The translations under genes were made by a program, and so were the position numbers. A DNA stretch of 64,000 nt from Halomicrobium zhouii. GTDB taxonomy: Archaea > Halobacteriota > Halobacteria > Halobacteriales > Haloarculaceae. This document shows, in pieces, positions 47,835 through 57,215 of this stretch (positions are counted from its first letter, which is position 1; each line of letters starts with the position of its first letter). Where the stretch lies: NCBI RefSeq assembly GCF_900114435.1, contig NZ_FOZK01000001.1, positions 930,001 to 994,000 on the forward strand, written 5' to 3'. The notes below the pieces were generated by a model. That model was not told the origin of the DNA. It worked only from the letters and a program-made list of their open reading frames with translations, and did not search any database.

Positions 47835-48068
47835 GTGCCGAACGGATCGAAGCTCGTCGAGCTCGTCTGTCAACAGCGAGAGCAGATTCCGCTCGCGATG
47901 ACCGTCATCATCACGATGGCGCTGTTGCTCTTGCTGTCGGCGCTGTTCGTCTCGCCGGGAGACGAGGCCTTTCCGATACTCGTCCTCGACTTCGCGCTGA
48001 TCGGCTTCTCGTTGCTGTTCTTCGGTGGAACCTACTGGTACTGTATCAAGCGCGGGATGGAGGAGTAG
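47835..48068 (+). CDS. Small two-helix membrane protein, unknown function
   Basis: 77 residues starting at GTG 47835. Short charged N-terminus (VELVCQQREQ), hydrophobic segment about 19-41 (IPLAMTVIITMALLLLLSAL), a short acidic loop SPGDEAF, a second segment about 46-68 (ILVLDFALIGFSLLFFGGTYW), and a charged tail. No family recognised. Separated from the permease operon by the T-rich terminator, so probably an independent gene. Could be a general haloarchaeal small membrane protein unrelated to xylan use. Confidence 0.68.
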   Translation: MPNGSKLVELVCQQREQIPLAMTVIITMALLLLLSALFVSPGDEAFPILVLDFALIGFSLLFFGGTYWYCIKRGMEE

Positions 48069-48125
48069 GGCTCGAATCACCGCGTGAGGATGTCTGCCGT
48101 GAAAACTCTGTGAGCGTCGTCGCGG

Positions 48126-49031
48126 CTACTGGTTCTCGAGGAACGTCGCCGTGTCTTCGACCAGCTCGCTGACGTCCTCGTCGTCCGTCGAATCGGCCAG
48201 GTCGCGGAGCGGTTCGACGGCGCGGTCGTCACCGAGCACGCCGAGCGCGCGGACTGCGCGAACGTACACTCGCTGGTCGTCGTGGTCGAGCGCGTCGACG
48301 AACTGGTCGTAGGCGGGGGCGATTGCGTCGGGGTGGGCCTCGCCGACCTCGGTCAGCATCTCGACGGCCAGCCCGGCGATCGCCGGGTCGTCGTGGTCGA
48401 CGAGGGCGACCAGTTCGTCCACGTGGTCCGTGAACGCAGCGGGCTCGACGTCGGCGACGGCGACGAGGACGTTTGCGACGGTTCCCTGTGCCTGGAGTTG
48501 CATGCCGTGTTCCTGTTGCTCGTGAGCGACGACGGTCTGGCGGGTGTCCGGGTTGTCGACCATGTCGACACCGTCGCTCGGTTCGAAGGAGCCCGGGTGG
48601 TCGCGGAGGAGGGGGAGGAGCCGGTCGACCTCCGAGGCGGCCGCGGCCGGCTGTTCGACGACGACCTTGGACAGGAGCTGGGCGCCGATCAGCGTGACTG
48701 CGTTGACCTCGTGGGTGGCCAGCGTGACGATCTCGGAGACGTCGTCGGTGAGCTCGCCCGGGTGCGCCGTGGCGAAGCTGAGCAGCACCGTTCCGGCCTG
48801 CTGGGCGACCGAGACGCTGTCGTCTTCGAGCAGGGCGACCAGGTCGTCCAGGAGTGGCTGGAGGGCGCCTGGATCCTCCTGGACGACCAGTTTACAGGTC
48901 CGCGCTCCATCCTGGCGGGTGGTCGGTTCCTCGGCCTGGAGTGCCTCGCGGATCTGGGCGACGTCTCGCTCAGTTAGCTCGCCTGACTCCGGATCGACGT
49001 CCCCGACCGGGACGGACGTGTCGTTACTCAT
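48126..49031 (-). CDS. HEAT-repeat protein
   Basis: 301 residues, highly acidic, with helical repeats: blocks such as LVALLEDDSVSVAQQAGTVLL, LVALVDHDDPAIAGLAVEML and FVDALDHDDQRVYVRAVRALGVLGDD show the HEAT pattern (D-x-V, paired helices). No catalytic motif; such proteins usually act as binding scaffolds. Start ATG 49031 is supported by a TATA-like CGTATATG 23-33 nt upstream; the frame remains open far into the opposite GH67 gene, which is a shadow. Diverges from the GH67 gene. Role in this locus unknown. Confidence 0.82.
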   Translation of the reverse strand: MSNDTSVPVGDVDPESGELTERDVAQIREALQAEEPTTRQDGARTCKLVVQEDPGALQPLLDDLVALLEDDSVSVAQQAGTVLLSFATAHPGELTDDVSEIVTLATHEVNAVTLIGAQLLSKVVVEQPAAAASEVDRLLPLLRDHPGSFEPSDGVDMVDNPDTRQTVVAHEQQEHGMQLQAQGTVANVLVAVADVEPAAFTDHVDELVALVDHDDPAIAGLAVEMLTEVGEAHPDAIAPAYDQFVDALDHDDQRVYVRAVRALGVLGDDRAVEPLRDLADSTDDEDVSELVEDTATFLENQ

Positions 49032-49145
49032 TGGGTGTGGGATCGGTTTCGAGCGGCATATACGTGTGGATACGGGCGCCGGCCGGCGCCGGCAGGACGC
49101 GGCCGTGTCCATAGCTTTACGTCGGCCCACGGGCATCTCAACGTC

Positions 49146-51227
49146 ATGCTCGACGCTGATTACGACGAGTGCTGGCTCCGGTATCCGCGGGTCGACGACG
49201 CCGACCGCCGCGAGTCCTACGCCAGACGCTGTCTGCACGTCTACGCCGGGGAGACTTCCCCCCAGCACGGCGCGATCCGCGACGAACTGCGGGAGGGACT
49301 CGAGGGGATACTCGGCCGCGAGCCCCACCTCTGGCAGCACCCGCCGCGGTCGGCCGACGGCTTCCTCGTCGTCGGCCAGCCCGACCTGATGGAGGTCGTC
49401 GCCGACTCCGTCGACGCGGGGATGGTCCGCTCGCTCGACGACGACGGCTACCACCTGCGCTCGACGACGTGGGAGGGCGCCGAGGTCACGGTGGTCACGG
49501 CGCCGACCGACCGGGGACTCGTCTACGGGACCTTCCACCTCCTCCGTCTCATGGCCACTGGCGAACCGATCGACGACCTGGACGTCGTCGAGGAGCCTCG
49601 CAACGCCGAGCGGCTGATCAACCAGTGGGACGAACCATTCCGCGGGACGGTCGAGCGCGGGTATGGCGGCGAGTCCATTTTCAAGTGGGAACACCTGCCG
49701 GACCTGCGCGAGCGGTACTTCGACTACGCGCGCCTGCTCGCCTCCGTCGGGATCAACGGCGTCGTCCTGAACGACGTCAACACGACGCGGCCCGAGCGGC
49801 CCGGCGACCTGGCGGGCACCGGCGAGTTCGAGGGCGTCGACCTGCTCGACGAGCAACACCTCCCGAAGGTGGCCGCGCTGGCCGCGGTGTTCCGGCGGTA
49901 CGGTATCCGGACGTACCTCTCGGTGAACTACGCCTCGCCCATGCTCGTGGGGGACCTCGACACCGCCGACCCGCTCGACGACGCGGTCGCGGCCTGGTGG
50001 AAAGACAAGGTCGCCGAGGTGTACGACCTGATCCCCGACTTCGGCGGGTTCCTCGTCAAGGCCGACTCCGAGGGCCAGCCCGGTCCCTACGACTACGACC
50101 GGAGCCACGCCGAGGGGGCCAACGTCCTCGGCCGGGCGTTCGAACCGTACGACGGACGCGTCTTCTGGCGGGCGTTCGTCTACTCGGACCACGACGACCG
50201 GGCGGTCCAGGCCCACGCCATCTTCGAACCGCAGGACGGCGACTTCCACGAGAAGGTCACCGTCCAGGTGAAGAACGGTCCCATCGACTTCCAGCCCAGG
50301 GAACCCGTCTCGACGCTGTTCGGCGACATGCCCGAGACGCACCTCGCCTGCGAACTCCAGATCACCCAGGAGTACACCGGCCAGGGCGTCCACGTCTGCT
50401 CGCACGTGCCGCTCTGGGAGGAGTTCTTCGCGTTCGACACCCACGCCGACGGCGAGGGAACCCCGGTTACCGAGGCCTTCGCCGGTACCGAGGGCGAGGG
50501 CATCGCCGGCGTCGGCAACGTCGGTGAGGACGGCAACTGGTTCGGCAACTACCTCTCGGGGGTCAACCTCTACGGCTTCGGTCGGCTGGCCTGGGACCCC
50601 ACGCTCGACGGCGAGTCGGTCACCGAGGAGTGGGTTCGCCTGACGTTCGGCGACGACCCCGAGGTGGTCGAGACGGTGACCGACATCCTCCAGGACTCCT
50701 GGGAGGCGACGGTCGACTACGAGACGGGCGGCCTCGGCCTCATCCACATGATGTACAACGGCGAGGCGCGCCTGGAGAACCACTACGACCCGGCCCCGGC
50801 GGAGTGGCCCGGCTACACCGGCGCGACCGAGGACGGCATCGGCTACGACCGGAGTTCCAGCGGGAGCGACTACGTCGACCAGTTCGCCGACCCCGTCGCC
50901 GAGCGCTACGACGACCCCGAGACGTGCCCCGACAAACTCCTCCTCTTCTTCCACCACCTCCCCTGGGACCACGAACTCGACGACGGGCGGACCGTCGTCC
51001 AGACGCTGTACGACAACTGCTTTGCCGGCGTCGAGGAGGTGAAACGACTCCGCGAGCAGTGGCGTTCGCTGGAGGGGAGCATCGACGAGCAGCGCTATCG
51101 ACACGTCGCCGAACGCTTCGACGAGCAGGTGGAACAGGCCGAGCGCTGGCGCGACACGCTCGTCGAGTACTTCCACGACTACTCGGGAGTCGCGGACGAA
51201 CGCGGTCGCGTCCCGCTGGCGAACTGA
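49146..51227 (+). CDS. Alpha-glucuronidase, GH67
   Basis: Cuts (4-O-methyl-)glucuronic acid from the end of aldouronic xylo-oligosaccharides. 693 residues, the family's normal size. Signature LINQWDEPFRGTVERGYGGESIF. Catalytic acid Glu309 (KADSEGQPGP), bases Asp381 (IDFQPRE) and Glu409 (ITQEY); their spacings (72 and 28) match the known Cellvibrio enzyme set (292/365/393). No signal peptide, so it is cytoplasmic. TATA-like AGCTTTACGTC 24-34 nt before ATG 49146 fits a leaderless start. Supplies glucuronate to uxaC/uxuA. Confidence 0.96.
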   Translation: MLDADYDECWLRYPRVDDADRRESYARRCLHVYAGETSPQHGAIRDELREGLEGILGREPHLWQHPPRSADGFLVVGQPDLMEVVADSVDAGMVRSLDDDGYHLRSTTWEGAEVTVVTAPTDRGLVYGTFHLLRLMATGEPIDDLDVVEEPRNAERLINQWDEPFRGTVERGYGGESIFKWEHLPDLRERYFDYARLLASVGINGVVLNDVNTTRPERPGDLAGTGEFEGVDLLDEQHLPKVAALAAVFRRYGIRTYLSVNYASPMLVGDLDTADPLDDAVAAWWKDKVAEVYDLIPDFGGFLVKADSEGQPGPYDYDRSHAEGANVLGRAFEPYDGRVFWRAFVYSDHDDRAVQAHAIFEPQDGDFHEKVTVQVKNGPIDFQPREPVSTLFGDMPETHLACELQITQEYTGQGVHVCSHVPLWEEFFAFDTHADGEGTPVTEAFAGTEGEGIAGVGNVGEDGNWFGNYLSGVNLYGFGRLAWDPTLDGESVTEEWVRLTFGDDPEVVETVTDILQDSWEATVDYETGGLGLIHMMYNGEARLENHYDPAPAEWPGYTGATEDGIGYDRSSSGSDYVDQFADPVAERYDDPETCPDKLLLFFHHLPWDHELDDGRTVVQTLYDNCFAGVEEVKRLREQWRSLEGSIDEQRYRHVAERFDEQVEQAERWRDTLVEYFHDYSGVADERGRVPLAN

Positions 51228-51378
51228 TTCGCGTGAGACGAGCGGGCCCGCCCGTCGGCACGGGCGGCGATCGTTCGATTCGGCCGGGGGCCTGATTTCC
51301 ACTGTGTCCGACAGACGGAGACAATTTTAACTCTCGTTCCAGTATGTATTAGATGGTCATTTACCGGAGGGCAACTAC

Positions 51379-51387
51379 TTTATAATC
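51379..51387 (+). promoter_or_regulatory. TATA-like box of the large GH10-like gene
   Basis: TTTATAATC about 31-39 nt before ATG 51418, next to an AT-rich stretch. Predicts a short leader of about 10 nt. An AT-rich segment (CAGTATGTATTAG, about 51340-51352) lies further upstream. Confidence 0.6.
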
Positions 51388-51417
51388 AGCAATTAACAAC
51401 CTTACTGGGTGCTTAAG

Positions 51418-54400
51418 ATGGAAAGAGAATTTGACGATGTGGGAAGTCATCGACGGACATTTTTGCAATCACTCGCCGCGCTCGGCGTACTCGGCGGCAC
51501 CGGGACGGTGGGGACCGCCGTCGCGCAGGTCGAGGGCGCGGACGAATACCACAACACGCTCCTGAGCGATTTACAAGAGAACCACGAACTCCCGCAGGGT
51601 GAGTTCGTCTACGGACTGACAGAGCAGGACGTCGTCGACGCCTTCTCGTTCTCCGGTGCGGGGAGCGGGTCGATGTCGACGTTCGAGGTCAGCGATTCGG
51701 ACGTCCCGATCACACAGGGCGTCCGCGTCGAGGTCAACGAGGAACCGAGCAACAACTGGGACTACTCCTACCAGGGATACGTCACCGACCGGTCGTTCAG
51801 CGCCGGTGACGTTCTCCTGGGCGTCGCGTACGTCCGGAGCGACACGGACGGCGCCGAGACCCAGGCGGGCTTCAAGTATCGGTACCAGGACTCCGAGGGA
51901 AGCACGTCCTACAGTAGCACGTTCGTCCAGGACGGCGCGTCGATCCAGCCGGACGGGGAGTGGAGCCGGTACTACTTCCCGGTCGAAATCGGCGAGAAAC
52001 CCGACGGTTCCGACTACGAGCCCTATCTGGAGTTCTGGGCCGGATACGCCCAGCAGACACTGGAGTTCGGCGGTATCTCCCTGATCGACTACAGCGGTAC
52101 CGACGTCTCGGTCGGCGACCTGCCCTCGGGCGCGAGCGACGGGGGACCGAATCCGCTGCTCGACTACGAGGGCCGCGCCGAGGACGCCCAGTGGCGCCAG
52201 GACGCCCGGGACCGCATCGAGGAGATCCGGAAGACGGATCTGGACGTCGAAGTCGTCGACGGCGACGGGAACGCGGTCCCCGGGGCGACCGTCGACCTCG
52301 CGATGCAGGAACACGCCTTCGACTTCGGGAGCGCCGTCTCGGCGGAACACATCAACGGCGACAGCGAAGACGACGAGATCTACCGGGAGACGTTCCTGGA
52401 GAACTTCAACAAGGCCGTCATCGAGAACGGCCTGAAGTACCCCGCGTTCCTGGGCGAGTGGGGCGACAGCAAGGAGGGCGCGAAGCAGGCCCTCGACTGG
52501 CTCAACCAGCGCAACGTCCCCACGCGTGGCCACTACCTCGTCTGGGAGGAGTACAGCACCGAGGGCGGCGGCGGGATGGGGATCGAGGACCCCGACTCGC
52601 TCACCGACGCGGAAGTCCAGCAGCAGATGCTCGACCGGATCACGGACCACGCCACCGACATCGGTGACGAGGTGACCGAGTGGGACATGCACAACCACCC
52701 AATCTGGCAGCCCAACATCAGGGACCGCCTGGGCTGGGACGCGGTCCTCGAGTGGTGGGAGGCCGGTAACGAGGCCACCGACGCGGAACTGTACACCAAC
52801 GAGATGGGCAACGTCGCGGGCGACTTCTTCCGACAGCAGCACTACGACCTCGTCGAACGCCTGCTGGAAGACGGCGCGCCCGTCGACGGCGTCGGCTTCA
52901 TGGGCCACGTCCAGTTCCCCAACGGCAACGTGACGCCGCCGAAGGAACTGGTCGAGACCTACGACCAATTCGCCGAACTCGGACTCCCGATCCTCATCGC
53001 GGAGTTCGACATCCAGATCGCCAGCCGCGACAACGAGGACCAGGTCGCGTGGCAGGCCGACTTCCTCAGGGACTTCCTGTACGCATCCTTCAGCCACGAG
53101 GCCGTCGAGGGCGTCATGTCCTGGGGCTTCTGGGCGGAGGACCACTGGCGGCCGACCGGCGCTTACTACGACTCGGACTGGACCATCCGGCCCCACGGCC
53201 AGCAGTTCGTGGACCTAGTCTTCGACGAGTGGTGGACCGAGGAACGCGGCGAGACCGGCGACGACGGCGTCTACACGACGCGCGGGTTCAAGGGCGAGTA
53301 CGAGGTCGTCGCCTCCGACGGGACCCGGACCGGGAGCGCGACGGCGACGGTCGACGAGAGCGGTACCGTCACCGTCCAGATCACGCCGGCTTCCATCGCC
53401 GAAGTCGACGTCTCGGTCGACGCCAACACGCTGTGGGGCGACGAGACGGCGACGCTCGACGTCACCGTCCGGAACGAGGGCGGCGCGGAGCTTCCGCTGC
53501 CGGCCGACAACGTCACCTACGAGACCGACAACCCCGACGCCGTGATGGTCGACGAGTCCGGCACCGTCTCCGTCGTCGGCACCGGCGCCGCGACGGTGAC
53601 CGCGACGGTCTCGGCCTACGGCGACACCGCCGCGGCGAGCGCGCGCTTCGCCGCCTACGGCGAGCCGACGGTCGACGACCAGGCGACGGACCTCTCGAAG
53701 ACCGCCTCGGTCGACGGCGTCGAGGTGACGAACTACGAGGTCCGTCACGGCGACGACGCTCGCTTCCGGCTGGTCGACCCCTCCCAGAGCGGGTCGATCA
53801 CCTACGAGGTCGACGGCGGCCTCTCCGCGTTCCGCACCGACGTCTACGTGAACTACGGCGAGTTCGACGGCGACGGCGACGTCTACGACGGACTCACGTT
53901 CGAGGTGTCGGCCGACGGCGAGAGCTTCGAGACGGTCGACGTCGAACCGACGACGGTGGAGGCCTCCGCCGAGTCGAACGACTACTTCGACCACCGGCGC
54001 TACCTCGTCACATCGGGGCTCCCCGGGGACGCGTCCTCCCTCCGGGTGACCATCTCCGAGGCCCAGAACAACTGGGCCGTCAACGTCGGCTCCGTCGAGA
54101 TCTGGGGCGACACCGCAGACCTCGACGGCGTGGACGCGACCGGCCCGACGGTCCTGGTCGACGGCGTCCAGGACGGCGACACCTACGAGGCGCCCCACCC
54201 CGCCAGCGTTGCCATCGCCGACGACGAGAGCGACGTGACCGACGAGACGGTCACGCTCAACGGCGAGGCATTCTCGGACGGCCAGCTCACCGCCCGCGGC
54301 CGGAACCTGCTCTCGGCGAACGCGACTAGCGAGGGTGGCGTCACGACCGACCTCGAACTCGACTTCGAGGTCGTCGACGAGGAGGTCGGCGAGGAAGACG

Positions 54401-54915
54401 ACCTGAACGCCCGGCTCGTGCCGAGCGCGACGGAGGGCGTTGTCGGTGACCGGTTCACCTTCGACGTCCGGGACACGACCGGCAGCGGTCACTGGATCGA
54501 CACCATCGAGTGGGAGTTCGGCGACGGGACGGAGGCGACCGGCTGGTGGAACGAACACCGCTTCGACTCGCCCGGCGCCTACACGGTGTCGCTGCACGTC
54601 ACCGACAACGAGGGAACGACCACGACCGACCAGGTCGTCGTCTGGGTCGCTGATCTCCAGAGCGAACTGGCGGTCGCCCGGCCGAGCACCACCGACGCGG
54701 ACGTCGGCGAGCGCGTCGAGTTCCGCGTCGAGGACACGTCCGGCCAGGGCCGGTGGATCGACACGCTCGAGTGGGACCTGGGCGACGGGTCGACCGAGTC
54801 TGGCTGGTTCGCCGCGACCGAGTACGAGTCGTCGGGCACCTACACGGTCGAACTGACGGCAACCGACAACCTCGGTTACTCGACCACGAACGAAGTGGAG
54901 ATCACCGTCTCCTGA
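51418..54915 (+). CDS. Secreted GH10-like xylanase with multiple accessory modules; acid/base Glu replaced by His
   Basis: 1165 residues. Order: Tat signal (HRRTFLQSLAALGVLGG, about 12-40); carbohydrate-binding-like jelly roll (about 55-220); GH10-type barrel (about 245-620); two Ig/invasin-like segments (about 625-750); discoidin-like module (about 755-895); two PKD domains at the C-terminus (about 985-1165, each with an EFGDGT or DLGDGS core). In GH10 the acid/base is Glu in WDVVNE; here the site reads EWDMHNHPIW with His427. The nucleophile is kept (Glu529 in LIAEFDIQ), and the 102-residue spacing is normal. It may be inactive on xylan, act by another mechanism, or be mainly a binding protein. 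Start at ATG 51418 by the TATA box; GTG 51409 is possible. Confidence 0.85.
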   Translation: MEREFDDVGSHRRTFLQSLAALGVLGGTGTVGTAVAQVEGADEYHNTLLSDLQENHELPQGEFVYGLTEQDVVDAFSFSGAGSGSMSTFEVSDSDVPITQGVRVEVNEEPSNNWDYSYQGYVTDRSFSAGDVLLGVAYVRSDTDGAETQAGFKYRYQDSEGSTSYSSTFVQDGASIQPDGEWSRYYFPVEIGEKPDGSDYEPYLEFWAGYAQQTLEFGGISLIDYSGTDVSVGDLPSGASDGGPNPLLDYEGRAEDAQWRQDARDRIEEIRKTDLDVEVVDGDGNAVPGATVDLAMQEHAFDFGSAVSAEHINGDSEDDEIYRETFLENFNKAVIENGLKYPAFLGEWGDSKEGAKQALDWLNQRNVPTRGHYLVWEEYSTEGGGGMGIEDPDSLTDAEVQQQMLDRITDHATDIGDEVTEWDMHNHPIWQPNIRDRLGWDAVLEWWEAGNEATDAELYTNEMGNVAGDFFRQQHYDLVERLLEDGAPVDGVGFMGHVQFPNGNVTPPKELVETYDQFAELGLPILIAEFDIQIASRDNEDQVAWQADFLRDFLYASFSHEAVEGVMSWGFWAEDHWRPTGAYYDSDWTIRPHGQQFVDLVFDEWWTEERGETGDDGVYTTRGFKGEYEVVASDGTRTGSATATVDESGTVTVQITPASIAEVDVSVDANTLWGDETATLDVTVRNEGGAELPLPADNVTYETDNPDAVMVDESGTVSVVGTGAATVTATVSAYGDTAAASARFAAYGEPTVDDQATDLSKTASVDGVEVTNYEVRHGDDARFRLVDPSQSGSITYEVDGGLSAFRTDVYVNYGEFDGDGDVYDGLTFEVSADGESFETVDVEPTTVEASAESNDYFDHRRYLVTSGLPGDASSLRVTISEAQNNWAVNVGSVEIWGDTADLDGVDATGPTVLVDGVQDGDTYEAPHPASVAIADDESDVTDETVTLNGEAFSDGQLTARGRNLLSANATSEGGVTTDLELDFEVVDEEVGEEDDLNARLVPSATEGVVGDRFTFDVRDTTGSGHWIDTIEWEFGDGTEATGWWNEHRFDSPGAYTVSLHVTDNEGTTTTDQVVVWVADLQSELAVARPSTTDADVGERVEFRVEDTSGQGRWIDTLEWDLGDGSTESGWFAATEYESSGTYTVELTATDNLGYSTTNEVEITVS

Positions 54916-55191
54916 CGGAGACCGGTTCTCCGCCGGTTTCGGCCGGCTGAACCGACCGCCGCGCTATCGCGGAACCGCCGCTCTTCTTTGCTGTGCCGCC
55001 AGTTCGTCGGAACGACGGCCGGTGCCAGTTCCTTCGAGCCACGGCGACAGACAGGTCGTGCCCTCGAACCCTCTCCGGTGCCGACGATGACGTCTCTCGC
55101 CAGCCGGTGCTGAGACGGCGCTGCCCGGCACGGCCATCGCGACTCGAAAAAAGAGCGTGTACTGCCCCCGGTCGGGTGCCCGCCTGCGGGA
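54916..55191. terminator. Convergent terminator region
   Basis: 276 bases between converging GH10-like and GH11 genes. For the minus gene a T6 run (plus-strand A-run 55147-55152) lies 40 bases past its stop and likely ends the transcript. For the plus gene a T-rich CTCTTCTTTG lies near 54981-54990. No gene seen. Confidence 0.55.
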
Positions 55192-56880
55192 TCAGGAGAT
55201 GTCGACGGTCACCTCGTCGGTGGACGAGGCGCCCTCGTTGTTCGTCGCGGTGAGGGTGACGGTGTAGCTGCCGGCGGACTGGTAGCGTTCGTCGGTGTAC
55301 CAGCCGGTCGCCGTGGTGCCGTTGCCCAGGTCCCACTCCAGCGAGGAGATGTAGGTGCCGGAGTCGGTCGTGTCGGTGACGTGGAACTGGACCAGATCGC
55401 CGACGCTGGCCGAGGTGGTGCTCGGGTCAATCTCCGCGACGAGGTCGCCGGTTCCACCGCCCGTTCCGCCGGTGGTGCCGCCGGTCCCACCGGAGTCGCC
55501 GCCAGTAGTGCCACCGGAGTCGCCGCCGGTGGTGCCGCCGGAGCCGGAACCGCCGTCGAGCGAGAGGTCGATGTAGTTCAGGTCCCACCAGCTCTCGTCC
55601 ATGGCGACGCGGACGACCTGCTGGCCGGCGTCGAGAGAGACGCCGGAAGTGGAGACGGTCTCCCAGGAGTCCCAGCCGCCCGTGGCGCCGAAGCTGACGT
55701 TCCCGCTGACGTTCTGACCGTTCACCTCGAGGTGGAACGCACCGCCGCCCGAATCGGACGCCACCAGCGCTTCGAGGGTGTACTCGCCGGCTTGCTGGAC
55801 GTCGACGGTGTACTCGACCCACTCGCCGGACTCGATGTAACCGACGGAGTAGCCGGTCCCCCCGGAGTTCGAGGAGATGTCGACGCCCTCGCCCGTGCGC
55901 ATCGCGCCGCCCTCGTTCTCGGACGTGTTGTCGCTGTAGGCCACGCCGGAGCCGCCCTCGTCGTACTCCTCGGCCGGGATCTGGCCGGGTACCGCGTGGG
56001 GCGTCCCGTTGTAGGGCTGCTGGCTGCCGCCGCCGCCGGACCCGCCGCCGGTGTCCCCGCCCGAACCGCCGCTGTCACCACCGGTGGTGCCGCCAGTGCC
56101 GCCAGTGCCGCCAGTACCGCCGGAACTGCCGACGGTGACGCTGGAGCTGCCGCTGGACTGGTAGCCTTCGGTGGCAAGGATCTGGTAGTCGTGGCTGCCC
56201 ATGTTCAGGCCGGCGCTCTGCCAGGCGTCGAAGTGGTTGCCCGTGGTGATGGTGCCACTGGTCCGGGAGTTCTGTCGAATGCTCCAGTACTGAGTGAACG
56301 TCGCCGTCCCCTCGATGGAGGGCTGCTGAACCCGCTCGGACGTGTAGAGTTCGTAGGTCGAGCCGTCGGTCGTGTGAGTCCCGTGGGACTGGTCGCCGGG
56401 CTTGTAGCTGCCGTAGTCCTCGATGATGTAGTACTCGACGAGCGGATTCGTCGTCCACCCGTAGAGACAGAGGTAGGAGTTGCCCTGTGGGTTGTACTGG
56501 GCGTTGTAGTCGATGTTCCGGCGTGATCCGGTGGACCAGCCCTTGCCGAGGACGAAGTTACCCGTGTTGCTCCACTCGCAGCTGTAGTTGCCGCCGGATC
56601 CCAGCGTCATGGAGACCGAGCCCTCGTCGTTGGTCCAGAACGAGTAGAAGTACCCGTTGTGGGTGCCCGTCTGGTTCGAGGTGATCGTCTGTTGCTGGCC
56701 AGCGGCGGCGCCGGCGCCGACGCCGACCGCCGCGGTTGCGACGGCCGACTTCATGTAGGCGCGCCGGTCCATCGAGTCGAGCACGCCGTCGCCCCCGTCG
56801 GCGCCCGTCTCGCGAGGCCCGTTGCTTTCGTTCGCGTTCTCCGGTACGTCTCGTGTCGCTCGCTCCGTGTCGTCTGTCAT
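55192..56880 (-). CDS. Secreted endo-1,4-beta-xylanase: GH11 + CBM6 + PKD
   Basis: 562 residues. Long acidic n-region (38 residues) before the Tat twin Arg 39-40 ([17 protein letters not shown]), then the GH11 jelly roll (about 64-252) with nucleophile Glu149 ([12 protein letters not shown]) and acid/base Glu238 (ATEGYQSSG). A Gly/Ser/Thr linker leads to a CBM6 (about 305-440: [39 protein letters not shown]), then a second Gly/Thr linker and a PKD domain (about 480-562, [14 protein letters not shown]). Its PKD DNA matches the next gene exactly for 101 bases, and its CBM6 DNA nearly matches the GH10 gene at 58621. TATA-like GGTTTTATC 41 nt upstream of ATG. Confidence 0.96.
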   Translation of the reverse strand: MTDDTERATRDVPENANESNGPRETGADGGDGVLDSMDRRAYMKSAVATAAVGVGAGAAAGQQQTITSNQTGTHNGYFYSFWTNDEGSVSMTLGSGGNYSCEWSNTGNFVLGKGWSTGSRRNIDYNAQYNPQGNSYLCLYGWTTNPLVEYYIIEDYGSYKPGDQSHGTHTTDGSTYELYTSERVQQPSIEGTATFTQYWSIRQNSRTSGTITTGNHFDAWQSAGLNMGSHDYQILATEGYQSSGSSSVTVGSSGGTGGTGGTGGTTGGDSGGSGGDTGGGSGGGGSQQPYNGTPHAVPGQIPAEEYDEGGSGVAYSDNTSENEGGAMRTGEGVDISSNSGGTGYSVGYIESGEWVEYTVDVQQAGEYTLEALVASDSGGGAFHLEVNGQNVSGNVSFGATGGWDSWETVSTSGVSLDAGQQVVRVAMDESWWDLNYIDLSLDGGSGSGGTTGGDSGGTTGGDSGGTGGTTGGTGGGTGDLVAEIDPSTTSASVGDLVQFHVTDTTDSGTYISSLEWDLGNGTTATGWYTDERYQSAGSYTVTLTATNNEGASSTDEVTVDIS

Positions 56881-56920
56881 GGTGTCAAACACCAGCAACG
56901 ATCGTGTAGGTTGGCAACTT

Positions 56921-56972
56921 GATAAAACCCTGAGATACTTTAATTATTATCGCTTACAGTAGTTAATTATTA
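56921..56972 (-). promoter_or_regulatory. Promoter with TAATTA-N17-TAATTA element (GH11-CBM6 gene)
   Basis: TATA-like GGTTTTATC on the minus strand (56921-56929), 41 nt from the ATG. Upstream of it two TAATTA half-sites (56941-56946 and 56964-56969) with 17 bases between them. The same arrangement and spacing occurs upstream of the next xylanase gene. Confidence 0.62.
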
Positions 56973-57215
56973 CGCGGAAGGGACGGAACGACGGTGTGTC
57001 TCGACGTCTCTTCGACATCAGAAACGCCGCACTCGGCCTGCCGGAGCACTATCGTGGGCTCGTTCCCCGGACGAGCGGTCCCCGTGGTGCAGACGTCTGG
57101 GGAGGAAAGACGACGCGTCGACGAAACGCGGTGGCGCCGCTACCACCGGCTTCCGGTGGCGCGGCGTCACGTCGTTCGACCGCTACTGGTCGTCTGTGCA
57201 GTCGCCGAGAGCCGA
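56973..57215. other. Intergenic spacer downstream of GH11-PKD gene
   Basis: About 240 bases between the upstream control element of one xylanase gene and the stop of the next. No gene seen. The stop of the GH11-PKD gene lies at its right edge; no long T-run is obvious. Confidence 0.4.

Noticed and set aside
49032..51302. N-terminal extension of the HEAT-repeat protein across the opposite strand of GH67
   Set aside because: The extension has no HEAT pattern, and a TATA-like box and ATG at 49031 define the true start.
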